Below the pieces are notes generated by a model. That model searched no databases and was not told the origin of the DNA. It saw nothing but the letters and a program-made list of their open reading frames with translations. A program made the translations under genes and the position numbers. Positions 29,664 to 37,533 of a stretch of 64,000 nucleotides of DNA are shown here, piece after piece (within the stretch, counting starts at the first letter, position 1; each line of letters begins with the position of its first letter). This DNA comes from Cytophagales bacterium (GTDB taxonomy: Bacteria; Bacteroidota; Bacteroidia; Cytophagales; Cyclobacteriaceae): the NCBI GenBank assembly GCA_033344775.1, contig JAWPMT010000006.1:62001-126000 (forward strand). Direction: 5' to 3'.

Positions 29664-30668
29664 CTACTTCGCCAACTCTACCTTGTTCAGTAATTGCTCA
29701 ATGATGTCCTGAGTGGTCACCGCGTCTGCTTCCGCTTCATAATTGAGCAAAATACGGTGGTTCATCACATCTTTAGCGATTTCCTTGATGTCTTCAGGCA
29801 GTACAAAATCACGCTCATCGAAGAATGCTACCGCTTTCGCAGCAAGGTTCAAGTTGATAGAGGCCCTTGGTGATGCCCCGAATTCAATGTATTGCGCCAC
29901 ATCATTCAAGCCATAAGCTTTAGGATCTCGTGTAGCGAATACCAATTCGATGATGTACTTCTCCAAAGATTCGGAAATGCTCACCTGATTGATCTCTTCC
30001 CGAATAGAGAAAATGTCTTCTTTGGAAAGGATGGTTTCCACCGCTGAATTGAAGGTCATGTTACTCATGCGTCGCATCACCTCTAGTTCCTCACCCTTGG
30101 TTGGGTAATCCACGTGTACTTTCAGCATGAAACGATCCACTTGTGCTTCCGGTAGTGGGTAAGTTCCTTCCTGATCCACGGGGTTTTGAGTCGCCATCAC
30201 CAAAAAGGGTCGGTCCAGCTCAAACGTGGTTTCTCCGATGGTGACCTGCTTTTCCTGCATGGATTCCAGCAAAGCAGACTGCACTTTGGCGGGAGATCGG
30301 TTGACCTCATCTGCCAGGATCATGTTGGCGAAGATCGGCCCTTTCTTTACTTCAAACTCAGATTTCTGTTGGTTATAGATCATCGTACCCAACAAATCCG
30401 CAGGAAGCAGATCCGGCGTAAACTGAATTCTTTTGAAATCGAGATGTAAAACATCGGCCAGTGTATTCACCGTCAATGTCTTCGCCAGACCAGGAACACC
30501 TTCTAATAAGATGTGTCCTTGTGTAAATAACCCGATGAGCAGGCGATTGACCATGTACTCCTGGCCTACCACGATTTTACCTACCTCATGCGTTACTTTT
30601 TTGATCTTTCGTTGATGCTCTTGCTTGAGCTCCTGATCCAGGCTCTGTTCCATCTCAGTTCGTTTCAA
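29664..30668 (-). CDS. MoxR-family AAA+ ATPase
   Basis: 334 aa. Walker A EGVPGLAKT (56-64), Walker B MILADEVNRSP (about 125-135), sensor-1 ATQNP (about 167-171) and the C-terminal lid (GASPRASINLNLAAKA). MoxR ATPases act as chaperones, usually encoded with a DUF58 and von Willebrand-type partners. No such partner is within this window: upstream is the arsenic locus, downstream the beta-helix gene. That isolation is unusual; partners may be elsewhere. Confidence 0.92.
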   Translation of the reverse strand: MKRTEMEQSLDQELKQEHQRKIKKVTHEVGKIVVGQEYMVNRLLIGLFTQGHILLEGVPGLAKTLTVNTLADVLHLDFKRIQFTPDLLPADLLGTMIYNQQKSEFEVKKGPIFANMILADEVNRSPAKVQSALLESMQEKQVTIGETTFELDRPFLVMATQNPVDQEGTYPLPEAQVDRFMLKVHVDYPTKGEELEVMRRMSNMTFNSAVETILSKEDIFSIREEINQVSISESLEKYIIELVFATRDPKAYGLNDVAQYIEFGASPRASINLNLAAKAVAFFDERDFVLPEDIKEIAKDVMNHRILLNYEAEADAVTTQDIIEQLLNKVELAK

Positions 30669-30758
30669 TTTTCTGAAGTCTGCAAAAATACCCTGCTGAC
30701 GCCTATCTAAAAATAAGATTACTTAAGCGGCGGTTTCTTTAATGTTTTTTAACAACCT

Positions 30759-31385
30759 TCAGTTAGCTAATTCTGCTTTCACTTTGCGCCATACATAAAA
30801 CAATTCTGTGGCAATCTGAAGGCATCGTTCGTCATAGGTGGCTAACTCGGCATCTGTTCCATCCGATTCTTTGGGATCGACATATAATAATGCCACGCGT
30901 CCATCCGCGCCGAAAACCACAGGGCAATCAGCATCGGCACTGGAGCAGGTCATAACGGCACAAAAGTTGGTTTTCGGGTTTGGTGCCTCGTCAAAGGTTT
31001 TGGAATAGGCTTCCATGGGCTTCGCTCGATCGGAATAATGCACTTGATAGCGGGGGTTTTCACCACCGGGATTTTCGATATCCATTCCGGTTCGCTCCAA
31101 AGCCGCCACCGCTCTTTCATTGAATGCGGTGGTAGCTGTTCCTCCTGAAAAGGTCTTCACTCTATCAAAACCATAATAATGTGCGGCTACCTGTGCCCAG
31201 ATCTGACTGAAGTGGCTTCTTCGGGAGTTATGGGTGCAGATAAATGTCAAGTTCAGTTCTTGACCTGATTGCAATTTTGATTGACAATAAGTCACAAGTT
31301 GATCCAGAATAGCGATTCTATCTGGTTTTAAATCATCTATCGTTGGCAATAACTGCTCAATGTATGCGGCTAGTTTTGGTTTCAT
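30759..31385 (-). CDS. ArsC-like arsenate reductase/low-molecular-weight phosphatase
   Basis: 208 aa. The phosphatase loop CX5R is CTHNSRR at 50-56, and the CX6C pair C147/C154 (TCSSADADCP) matches the second and third redox cysteines of thioredoxin-coupled arsenate reductases. It should reduce arsenate to arsenite in the cytoplasm; 208 aa is longer than the 131-aa plasmid enzyme because of an N-terminal helical extension. It follows arsR-arsI on the same strand but past a terminator and a repeat element, so transcription is probably separate. Confidence 0.85.
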   Translation of the reverse strand: MKPKLAAYIEQLLPTIDDLKPDRIAILDQLVTYCQSKLQSGQELNLTFICTHNSRRSHFSQIWAQVAAHYYGFDRVKTFSGGTATTAFNERAVAALERTGMDIENPGGENPRYQVHYSDRAKPMEAYSKTFDEAPNPKTNFCAVMTCSSADADCPVVFGADGRVALLYVDPKESDGTDAELATYDERCLQIATELFYVWRKVKAELAN

Positions 31386-31462
31386 TTGAATACTACTCTA
31401 AGTGGTTCGTTTTTAAAATCATTAGGAAATTTTTGACTAATCCCCATACCCCTTTGCCACGT

Positions 31463-31600
31463 TATTAAGTTAAGGTTCGTCACTGCGAAGGATTGAATCG
31501 GACCGCCGAAGCGGCAGTCTATTCTAGATTTCTACTTCGAAACCTTATTTGAGATTGCCACGCAAGCTCGCAATGACGGTCCATTTCACTTAACTTAATA
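31463..31600. repeat. 138-bp palindromic repeat element
   Basis: Bounded by perfect 12-bp inverted ends TATTAAGTTAAG / CTTAACTTAATA. Just inside, CGTCACTGCGA (31479-31489) faces TCGCAATGACG (31568-31578), complementary at 10 of 11. A small CCGCC-GAA-GCGG hairpin lies at 31503-31513. No coding potential. Related GTCAYTGCGAAGG/CAATGACGG motifs recur at 50509-50593, so it belongs to a dispersed family, either MITE-like or REP-like. Confidence 0.6.
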
Positions 31601-31647
31601 CCATTGGCCCACTTTGATAAAGTGGGATCATTTGCCTATGATCTTAT

Positions 31648-31685
31648 AAAAAAACAAAGGTCAACAAAAATCTGCTGACCTTTTA
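31648..31685 (-). terminator. Terminator of arsR-arsI
   Basis: AAGGTCA / TGACCTT arms with a 12-nt loop; the minus-strand transcript ends in GUUUUUUUAU. It lies 50 nt after the arsI stop and before the arsC-like gene. Confidence 0.75.
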
Positions 31686-31697
31686 ATAAAATATATT

Positions 31698-31713
31698 ATT
31701 GCAATATTACGAT
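31698..31713. promoter_or_regulatory. Second ArsR-type operator, downstream of arsI
   Basis: ATTGCAATATTACGAT differs at only two positions from the perfect palindrome that abuts the arsR start (32520-32535). It sits in the arsI 3' region, before the terminator and over 310 nt from the arsC-like start, so its present target is unclear. Confidence 0.55.
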
Positions 31714-31734
31714 TGACTTGGGCGAAAAATAAGC

Positions 31735-32151
31735 CTAGCAACAAGGCGCTGCAGTGTACTTCTCTTCATTTTGATTGACATCCTCAATGAAATGGTACAC
31801 TTCCCACTCGTATCCATCCGGGTCATTCACCCAAAACTTATCTTGCTTCGCATAGCAACAAGCCACTTCTTGTTCTTCGAGGCCTATCTCAATACCGGAA
31901 GTTTTAAGCGCATCTTTCCGTGCTTCGACTTCTTCTGTGGAATTGACCAGAAATCCGAGGTGACCAAAATGGTTCTGTACTTTGTCCGGTGCCTGAAGAA
32001 AAGTAATGACCAGTGCCGGATCGGCTAATTCGAACTTTACATAGTCTGATTTTACTTTACTTGGCTCTGTACCGAATAACCGGGTGTAAAAGTTGACTGT
32101 CTTATCCGTATCTGATACGAACAAGCTTAAATGAAATTTTTGCTCTTTCAT
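31735..32151 (-). CDS. arsI: ArsI/CadI-family vicinal-oxygen-chelate protein
   Basis: 138 aa VOC protein. Metal ligands of ArsI C-As lyases are in place: H7, H64 and E117; the vicinal substrate cysteines are C98-C99 in EVACCYAKQDKFWVNDPDG. A further CC ends the protein. ArsI removes the methyl group from trivalent methylarsenicals or aromatic arsenicals; CadI relatives bind cadmium. It lies directly downstream of arsR (38 nt), forming arsR-arsI. Arsenic is favoured by its company, cadmium remains possible. Confidence 0.88.
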   Translation of the reverse strand: MKEQKFHLSLFVSDTDKTVNFYTRLFGTEPSKVKSDYVKFELADPALVITFLQAPDKVQNHFGHLGFLVNSTEEVEARKDALKTSGIEIGLEEQEVACCYAKQDKFWVNDPDGYEWEVYHFIEDVNQNEEKYTAAPCC

Positions 32152-32189
32152 TGTATTATCTGTTTAAGTTGGAGACTACCAAAACCTTA

Positions 32190-32519
32190 TCAACAGCATG
32201 AACCCTCAGGCTGCAACTTATCAAACATCCCGTCGAACAATTGCTGGACTTCTTTCCAGACCTGGTAATCGAGGCAATAGCACATGGCATTACCTTCAAC
32301 CGTGCCTTTGATGATCCCGGACAATTTTAATTCTTTGAGATGCTGAGAAATAGTTGCCTGTGCTAAACCCAATTCCTGAACCAGATCGCTATTGATACAT
32401 ACATTCATTTTCAATAAATGATCAATGATCGCGATCCTTGCCGGGTGTGCCAGCACCTTGGCATACCTGGCCAGTTCATTCTGTTCCGCTGTAAAAAGAT
32501 CGGTTTTCGATATTCCCAT
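32190..32519 (-). CDS. arsR: ArsR-family metalloregulator
   Basis: 109 aa winged-helix repressor. Helix-turn-helix at about 42-68 (NSDLVQELGLAQATISQHLKEL). Candidate arsenite/metal ligands are C41, C80/C82 (AMCYC) and the C-terminal pair C108-C109. It would bind the palindrome touching its own start codon and release on metal binding, controlling arsR-arsI. The start MGISKTDLF fits related regulators although only one base separates ATG from the operator, implying a very short leader. Confidence 0.93.
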   Translation of the reverse strand: MGISKTDLFTAEQNELARYAKVLAHPARIAIIDHLLKMNVCINSDLVQELGLAQATISQHLKELKLSGIIKGTVEGNAMCYCLDYQVWKEVQQLFDGMFDKLQPEGSCC

Positions 32520-32535
32520 ATCGTAATATTACGAT
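32520..32535. promoter_or_regulatory. ArsR operator at the arsR start codon
   Basis: Perfect 16-bp palindrome ATCGTAATATTACGAT immediately upstream of the arsR ATG. Position implies direct autoregulation. The -7 box probably overlaps it; a TTGATAATT stretch 30 nt further up may be the -33 region. Confidence 0.7.
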
Positions 32536-32617
32536 ATTACATTGATGATGTTCTTGAATTATCAATATTATTTTAGAAAACATCTAATTGCCGATCATTT
32601 TACGGAGGTAAAACTTA

Positions 32618-33790
32618 CTATTTTCCCCAATTCAGGCCCAGTACTGTGCGAACAGAAAATATCCCATCTCCCCTTGTATGCTCAGGAATAGAAGTGATGG
32701 TGTGCTGGAAGGAGTAACTCGCGGAAATATTGAAGAAATAACGTTTGCCCATTCGTTCACGATACCCAATTGAGAGATAGGGAACAGCTTCACTAAACCC
32801 TTGCCTGACTTCATCTCTTGCGTCATCTAATATTGAGAATTCGATATCCTCATAAGAGTAAAGGCTAGCCAACCCCGCTCCTACATAAAATCCGGCAAAG
32901 GCATGTACAGGATTGTCTGCATTAGGCTTCTTTAGAGGTCCAAAATACTTTCGAACACTTGTAGATATTGAAAAACGGGTATTCCTTATGAAATTGTCGT
33001 TGTTTTCTTTTCGATTAGAATGGCTACCCCATAAGCCCAGACTGGCCGTTAAGCCTTTTAACAGGAATTCCTTTTCGATGGTAGAACCCACGTAATAATA
33101 CTGAATGTTATTCGACAAATCTATGAATACCGAGGGGTTTTGAAGGGTGATTAAAAGATGCTCTCTATGGCTGGAAACTTTTTGCTCTGAGGATAAACCG
33201 GTTGAAGACCTTTTACCAATTGGCCCCCATGCTGCACCAACTGTTGCATTAAGCCCAAGACTAAGGTTATTGATAAAAGGTCCGAACTGATAACCAGTAT
33301 ACACCCGCATGTCAGCATATCCAAATTGGCTTTTCTTGATCTGCCTGCCAAAATGAAGGGATACAATTTCACTGAATGATTCCAACTTATACATATAGTT
33401 GGCATATTCCAACGCAAAGTACTTCCCGGACAAATTATCTGCAATTCTGCCACCTTTCAAGAAATGCCTCAGTTTAAAGGAAACAGCACTGTTTTGATTA
33501 ACAGGAAAAATATAGGATCCTTCAATAGAAAGGAGTCTCGTCAGTCGGTATTCAAAGGCAAACAGATCAAAAGGAAATGCACTTAATCCGAATTCGCGGG
33601 TATAGTGAAAACCATCGCGCACTCCGAGTTTCAATAAGAACCGCTGGTCATACTGATCAATCGTTTGATAATTGTATTTCGTTTTTGCTGCTTTAGCATC
33701 AAGGGTGTCTGTAGTAACCATAATCTCTTGGGCGAATGGCGCACTAATGACGAAGCTGTATAGGGCAAGTAGGAGATAAATTCTTTTCAT
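32618..33790 (-). CDS. Outer-membrane barrel protein, copy 2 of a tandem pair
   Basis: 390 aa with signal peptide (MKRIYLLLALYSFVISAPFA). Sequence alternates short amphipathic strands and polar turns over its whole length and ends in LNWGK, as outer-membrane beta-barrels do. It is clearly paralogous to the next gene upstream: shared YDQRxLLKLG, EYRLTxLxSIEG, RHxLKxGRxADNxSG and VGAAWGP blocks. Last gene of the five-gene sigma-factor operon, 63 nt after its paralogue. No named family recognised; a sensory or structural role is inference. Confidence 0.75.
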   Translation of the reverse strand: MKRIYLLLALYSFVISAPFAQEIMVTTDTLDAKAAKTKYNYQTIDQYDQRFLLKLGVRDGFHYTREFGLSAFPFDLFAFEYRLTRLLSIEGSYIFPVNQNSAVSFKLRHFLKGGRIADNLSGKYFALEYANYMYKLESFSEIVSLHFGRQIKKSQFGYADMRVYTGYQFGPFINNLSLGLNATVGAAWGPIGKRSSTGLSSEQKVSSHREHLLITLQNPSVFIDLSNNIQYYYVGSTIEKEFLLKGLTASLGLWGSHSNRKENNDNFIRNTRFSISTSVRKYFGPLKKPNADNPVHAFAGFYVGAGLASLYSYEDIEFSILDDARDEVRQGFSEAVPYLSIGYRERMGKRYFFNISASYSFQHTITSIPEHTRGDGIFSVRTVLGLNWGK

Positions 33791-33853
33791 AGCTAGTGTT
33801 CGTTTGTTGATTGAATGGTAATTGGGTTAGAATAAATAGGCATTAGGATTCAT

Positions 33854-35023
33854 CTATCTTCCCCAATTGAGTCCAACTCGGGTTCCAAAAGACAAGTAAG
33901 GGTCTCCTTTATGATTGTGAATAAAATTAGTATAAGTATAAAAGGAGTAAGTAGCAAAAATGTCATAGAAGAATCGCTTACCTAATCGTTCTTGATAACC
34001 AATAGAAATGAATGGTATCGCTCGATCGAAACCATATCTCGACTCCTTGAAAACTTCCGCCGTAGAGGAAAATTTAACATCAGCAAGTGAGTACATACTA
34101 CCCACTCCCGTACCCAGATACAGCCCTGAAAATGAGTGTAGTGGTCTATCAACACTAGGTTTTCTTAACCGTCCAATATACTTCCGAATACTGGCTGAAA
34201 CTGAAAAAGCATACGATCTGGCGAAAAAATTCTCCGCAGAAATTGATGTCTGTCTGGAGTAACCTGCACTGAACGTCGTACGAGCAGTAAGGCCTTTGAT
34301 CAAAAGCTCTTTCTCAACAGTAGAGGTCAAAGAAAAAGATTGAAAATTTTCTCCGAGAACGAAACTAGGATTTTCAAGTGTGATCAAAAAGTGCTCTCTA
34401 TGACCAGAAAACTGATGCTCTGAAGGCAATTTCAATTGTGATCGGTTTCCGGTAGGTCCCCATGCAGCGCCGACCGTCACATTTAGTCCGAAATTCAAGT
34501 AATTGTCAAATGAGGTAACCTGATAACTTGAGAATACGCTGAAGTCAGCATAGCCAAATCGACTTTTTTTGATTTGTTGGCCAAGTTGAAGCTGGTACGT
34601 CTGATTAGTGGAAGTGGAACCGATAAATCTATTCCCAAATTCAACCGCCACATATCTTCCGGACATGTTGTCTGCAAGTCTGCCTTTCTTCAAATAGTGT
34701 CTCAGCTTCAGTGAATAGCCACTTAAATTATTGGCACGAAAGAAATAAGCTCCTTCAACCGATATCAATGGGGTCAATCTATATTCCAATCCGATAAAAT
34801 CAAATGGCAGATCCCTCAGCTGGTTGTTAAATGAAAAGCCGAAACCACCCAGTGCACCAAGTTTTAGCAAGATCCGTTGATCATATTGGTCCAAGGTTTG
34901 ATACTGATATTTTTGATTTGGAGCTCTCTCATTTAAGGTATCTGTTGATACAGTAATTTCCTGAGCTACAGACCCAACTAAAATGGAGCAGCAGATGGCC
35001 AGTGTTAGGTGAAGTCTTCTCAT
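33854..35023 (-). CDS. Outer-membrane barrel protein, copy 1 of a tandem pair
   Basis: 389 aa with signal peptide (MRRLHLTLAICCSILVGSVA). Same strand pattern and conserved blocks as its downstream paralogue (STDTLNE..., YDQRILLKLG, ADNMSGRYVAVEFG, VTVGAAWGPTG, GYQERLGKRFFYDI). Its ATG overlaps the stop of the DUF4097-like gene by 4 nt, so translation is coupled. Divergence between the two copies is large, so the duplication is old. Function unknown. Confidence 0.75.
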   Translation of the reverse strand: MRRLHLTLAICCSILVGSVAQEITVSTDTLNERAPNQKYQYQTLDQYDQRILLKLGALGGFGFSFNNQLRDLPFDFIGLEYRLTPLISVEGAYFFRANNLSGYSLKLRHYLKKGRLADNMSGRYVAVEFGNRFIGSTSTNQTYQLQLGQQIKKSRFGYADFSVFSSYQVTSFDNYLNFGLNVTVGAAWGPTGNRSQLKLPSEHQFSGHREHFLITLENPSFVLGENFQSFSLTSTVEKELLIKGLTARTTFSAGYSRQTSISAENFFARSYAFSVSASIRKYIGRLRKPSVDRPLHSFSGLYLGTGVGSMYSLADVKFSSTAEVFKESRYGFDRAIPFISIGYQERLGKRFFYDIFATYSFYTYTNFIHNHKGDPYLSFGTRVGLNWGR

Positions 35024-35907
35024 TGTTTGTAAGCGTTTAGTGTATTATCTCGAATGGTGATAGGACTAAAGGAGGTCATGATGGTAATCTTTGAATTAGA
35101 GGTCCCTTCATATTCCCATTTGGAAGATTTTTTCAGATTCATGGAGCCTTCCAGGAAGATGGTCCCCAGGTCAGTACTCAAGTCATAATGATAGCTGTCG
35201 ATAGGAGCAATTAATTCTAATGTGAACGAGGTTCTTCGTGCTTCAATGTCTACTTCAGCACTACTAAGGCCCATCAATTGAATGGTACCGTAATTTGCCT
35301 TACCAGTTACCTTTCCCTTGATTTGATTTCCGATCAGGTCTACTCGTGAAAGGTCCATGTACAGATCCCCTGCATGATCTGAGATCCTATTGCTTCCAAA
35401 GACGGCAATCAGGGAAAGGTCCCCATCACAGTTGCTTACATCAGAATCGACAAACTTCCCTTCCAAACTCACCCGGTCCGACATGTTGGATACAGTAGTA
35501 GCACCGTAAGCATTGCTGACAGCTACCTTGCTGGAACGCGGGGCCTTCACGAGCAATTCGATGTTTAAGATGCCCTGAACTTTTCGAAAAGACTGCCCTG
35601 AAACAAAATCGTTGGAGAAGCGCAGAGTATCTCCCTCTTTCTTCAATTGATATTTGAGGTACTCTAGTTCTTTGACTGCCTGTTGTCGGTCTTTGTGTTT
35701 CGACTTGAGCAGAATCTCGAATGCATAGTAGTCCTGATTCCACCCCTGGATGGAGACCTGCGCCTTTTCCAGATTGAGTAATAATACCTGGCCAGGCTGG
35801 TAGTCCATTTTTTCCTCAAAACGCTGTGTGGCTACATTTAATACCGTCTGGGCCTTAACTCCCAGCAAAAGCGTCGTGAAAATTGTATAAAATAAAAATC
35901 TTTTCAT
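35020..35907 (-). CDS. Secreted DUF4097-like beta-helical protein
   Basis: 295 aa with signal peptide (MKRFLFYTIFTTLLLGVKA). From residue 80 on, short repeated turns (VAVSNAYGATTVSNMSDRVSL, GSNRISDHAGDLYMDLSRV) suggest a single-stranded solenoid like DUF4097/DUF2807 head-domain proteins, which often travel with ECF sigma/anti-sigma pairs in Bacteroidota. Likely periplasmic or surface-bound. It is gene three of the operon, 13 nt after the anti-sigma-like gene and overlapping the first barrel gene by 4 nt. Confidence 0.68.
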   Translation of the reverse strand: MKRFLFYTIFTTLLLGVKAQTVLNVATQRFEEKMDYQPGQVLLLNLEKAQVSIQGWNQDYYAFEILLKSKHKDRQQAVKELEYLKYQLKKEGDTLRFSNDFVSGQSFRKVQGILNIELLVKAPRSSKVAVSNAYGATTVSNMSDRVSLEGKFVDSDVSNCDGDLSLIAVFGSNRISDHAGDLYMDLSRVDLIGNQIKGKVTGKANYGTIQLMGLSSAEVDIEARRTSFTLELIAPIDSYHYDLSTDLGTIFLEGSMNLKKSSKWEYEGTSNSKITIMTSFSPITIRDNTLNAYKQ

Positions 35908-35920
35908 CGGTGTAACATTG

Positions 35921-36448
35921 TCATATCACAATCATTGATACCAGTTGACTGGTGATGGATGATTCGGCGTTTTCAAGCTGAATCATGGCTCTTGTTGCTA
36001 TCTCATCTGCTCCATATTGTTTGACAGCCTCGGCCAGCAACGTCTTTTCTTCTTCTATCTGATTCAACTCCCTATAAAGCTGAATGAAAGTTGGGGATTC
36101 ACAGATCTCCAATTCTTTGCGGCATGCTTCATGAATGAAGAGCTTACCTTCCGCCAGCTGAACTTCACTCTCCATTTCGAGGATAGGATCACCAATGGTC
36201 TCGATCTCAACTACCTCAATCACATCGGACACTGGTTGCGTGGACCACCAAAATAGCCCCAGCGTTATCAGGACCATCGCTGCAGCTGCCCAGGGAAGTG
36301 TCCTCCATCCTTCGGTTAAGAACCTACGACGAGGTTTTTGATCTTCCATTTTGGATTCGATCGCCTCCCAAAGGTCATCCCGGGACCATGAGGTCTCCAG
36401 ATCAACTTGATTGAGCGATTCCAGCTTTTTATTAAGATCCTCCTTCAT
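35921..36448 (-). CDS. Single-pass membrane protein, probable anti-sigma factor
   Basis: 175 aa. Cytoplasmic N-terminal region (1-48) with ETSWSRDDLWEAIESKM, a single membrane segment at about 49-68 (TLPWAAAAMVLITLGLFWW), and an acidic periplasmic helical domain (75-175) with a pair of cysteines (HEACRKELEICES). Its gene overlaps the upstream sigma gene by 4 nt (ATGA). Size, topology and coupling match anti-sigma factors, although the zinc-binding HxxxCxxC signature is not seen. Sigma binding is inference. Confidence 0.65.
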   Translation of the reverse strand: MKEDLNKKLESLNQVDLETSWSRDDLWEAIESKMEDQKPRRRFLTEGWRTLPWAAAAMVLITLGLFWWSTQPVSDVIEVVEIETIGDPILEMESEVQLAEGKLFIHEACRKELEICESPTFIQLYRELNQIEEEKTLLAEAVKQYGADEIATRAMIQLENAESSITSQLVSMIVI

Positions 36449-36972
36449 GAGTATTTCTGATCGTTTAATAATTGCTTCAATTTGCCACGTGCATACACCA
36501 GTTGCGACCGGGAAGTACCTTCGGAAATGTTCAGTATTTGCGATGCTTCTTTATGGCTATATCCCTCGATGGCCACTAGATTAAATATGGTTCTTGCCCC
36601 GTCCGGGAGCAGCCGAATACAATCGTAGATGTAGGAACTTTCCATAAATTCTTCTTGCACCTCGGGTGCTTCAATCGGTTCTTCCCAGAACAGCAGCTGT
36701 TCTCTTTTCAAAGCTTTGATCTTCATCAATGCTTCATTGATCATGATCTTACGGATCCATGCAGATAAGCTGCCCTTACCTTGATAATCGAATTGGTTGA
36801 TCTTGGTCAGCACCTTATAAAAGCCTGTACTCAAGCAGTCGAATGCATCATTTTCCTCTTTTGCGTATCTCATCACCAACCTTTTCATTTCGATATAATA
36901 GGTCTCATAGAGCGCCTTTTGAGCGCTACGAATTTCTTTTTGACATTGATCGACTAATTCCTTTTCGGTCAC
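36445..36972 (-). CDS. ECF-type RNA polymerase sigma factor
   Basis: 175 aa. Region 2 spans about 15-95 (ALYETYYIEMKRLVMRYAKE, DAFDCLSTGFYKVLTKINQF, LSAWIRKIMINEALMKIK) and region 4 about 112-172 (RLLPDGARTIFNLVAIEGYSHKEASQILN, then GTSRSQLVYARGKLKQLL). Start is GTG at 36972; no better start exists in frame. First gene of a coupled operon with an anti-sigma-like protein, a DUF4097-like protein and two barrels. It may direct transcription of this same operon, as is usual for ECF sigma factors. Confidence 0.9.
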   Translation of the reverse strand: MTEKELVDQCQKEIRSAQKALYETYYIEMKRLVMRYAKEENDAFDCLSTGFYKVLTKINQFDYQGKGSLSAWIRKIMINEALMKIKALKREQLLFWEEPIEAPEVQEEFMESSYIYDCIRLLPDGARTIFNLVAIEGYSHKEASQILNISEGTSRSQLVYARGKLKQLLNDQKYS

Positions 36973-37174
36973 TAAGACGCTATTTTTTTCCGGTCTTTTC
37001 TTATTAAATGCCGGAACTTATGAAAACGCTGGAATCTGTTGAAAAAAAATTGAAATACACATAAAGCTTGCTGGGTCAATTGAGATTTGGGACGGCTATC
37101 ACCCAACAACTTATTTCTGTAGAGAATTGCTACGAAAAAGAGTTGCCGTTTTGTAACGGCCTTGATTCATTTTA

Positions 37175-37296
37175 GGTTTTTAATTCAAAAAAGAGCAGAT
37201 AAGAATAAAATTCTGTTCGAGTCCTGCAGAACTCCGTCTGTTTTCGACAAAATAGATGACGAGTTTATTTTATTCCTGCTCTTTGGATTGAAAACC
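37175..37296 (+). repeat. 122-nt long inverted repeat, candidate structured RNA
   Basis: Outer arms starting GGTTTTTAATTC (37175-37186) and ending GGATTGAAAACC (37285-37296) pair fully if U-G pairs are allowed on the plus strand. The stem continues through AGAGCAG/CTGCTCT and GAATAAAAT/ATTTTATTC with short bulges. The interior has GTTC...GAAC (37214-37232). Both outer mismatches are wobble pairs only for a plus-strand RNA. No known RNA family recognised; a mobile hairpin element is the alternative. Confidence 0.5.
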
Positions 37297-37473
37297 GTTA
37301 AAAAATGAATCCGGCCTAGATTTTTTCGGCCCTTTTCATCAATGGAAAAAGGCCAAGACAATTCATGGTGATGCTTTGATTCAAGTCATTGTAGGAGTGT
37401 TAATTACTGGGTACAGAAGAATAATTCGACCCTCATATTGAATCACTATCCTAGGAATTATTGTCACAATAAT

Positions 37474-37503
37474 AAAAAAAGGCGCTACAGTAATTGTAGC
37501 GCC
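37474..37503 (-). terminator. Terminator following the 40-codon ORF
   Basis: GGCGCTACA / TGTAGCGCC stem (37481-37503) with a 5-nt loop; the minus-strand transcript ends in a seven-base U-tract. It lies 31 nt past the stop of the small ORF at 37534, arguing that this ORF is transcribed. Confidence 0.8.
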
Positions 37504-37533
37504 CTTTGTTGTTAAGCTAATCTCTGTGGTTGC

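Larger units (their letters stand above)
31386..31734. other. Gap between arsI and arsC-like genes
   Basis: 349 nt with no gene. From right to left it holds an ArsR-type operator (31698-31713), the arsRI terminator (31648-31685), a CCCACTTT-GAT-AAAGTGGG hairpin (31608-31626) and a 138-bp palindromic repeat (31463-31600). An arsenite exporter gene, expected here, is absent. Confidence 0.6.

Noticed and set aside
37214-37232. GTTCGAGTCC, a tRNA T-loop-like motif
   Set aside because: The flanking bases do not form a T-arm stem and no acceptor, D or anticodon arms can be drawn; it is the interior of the 122-nt inverted repeat.
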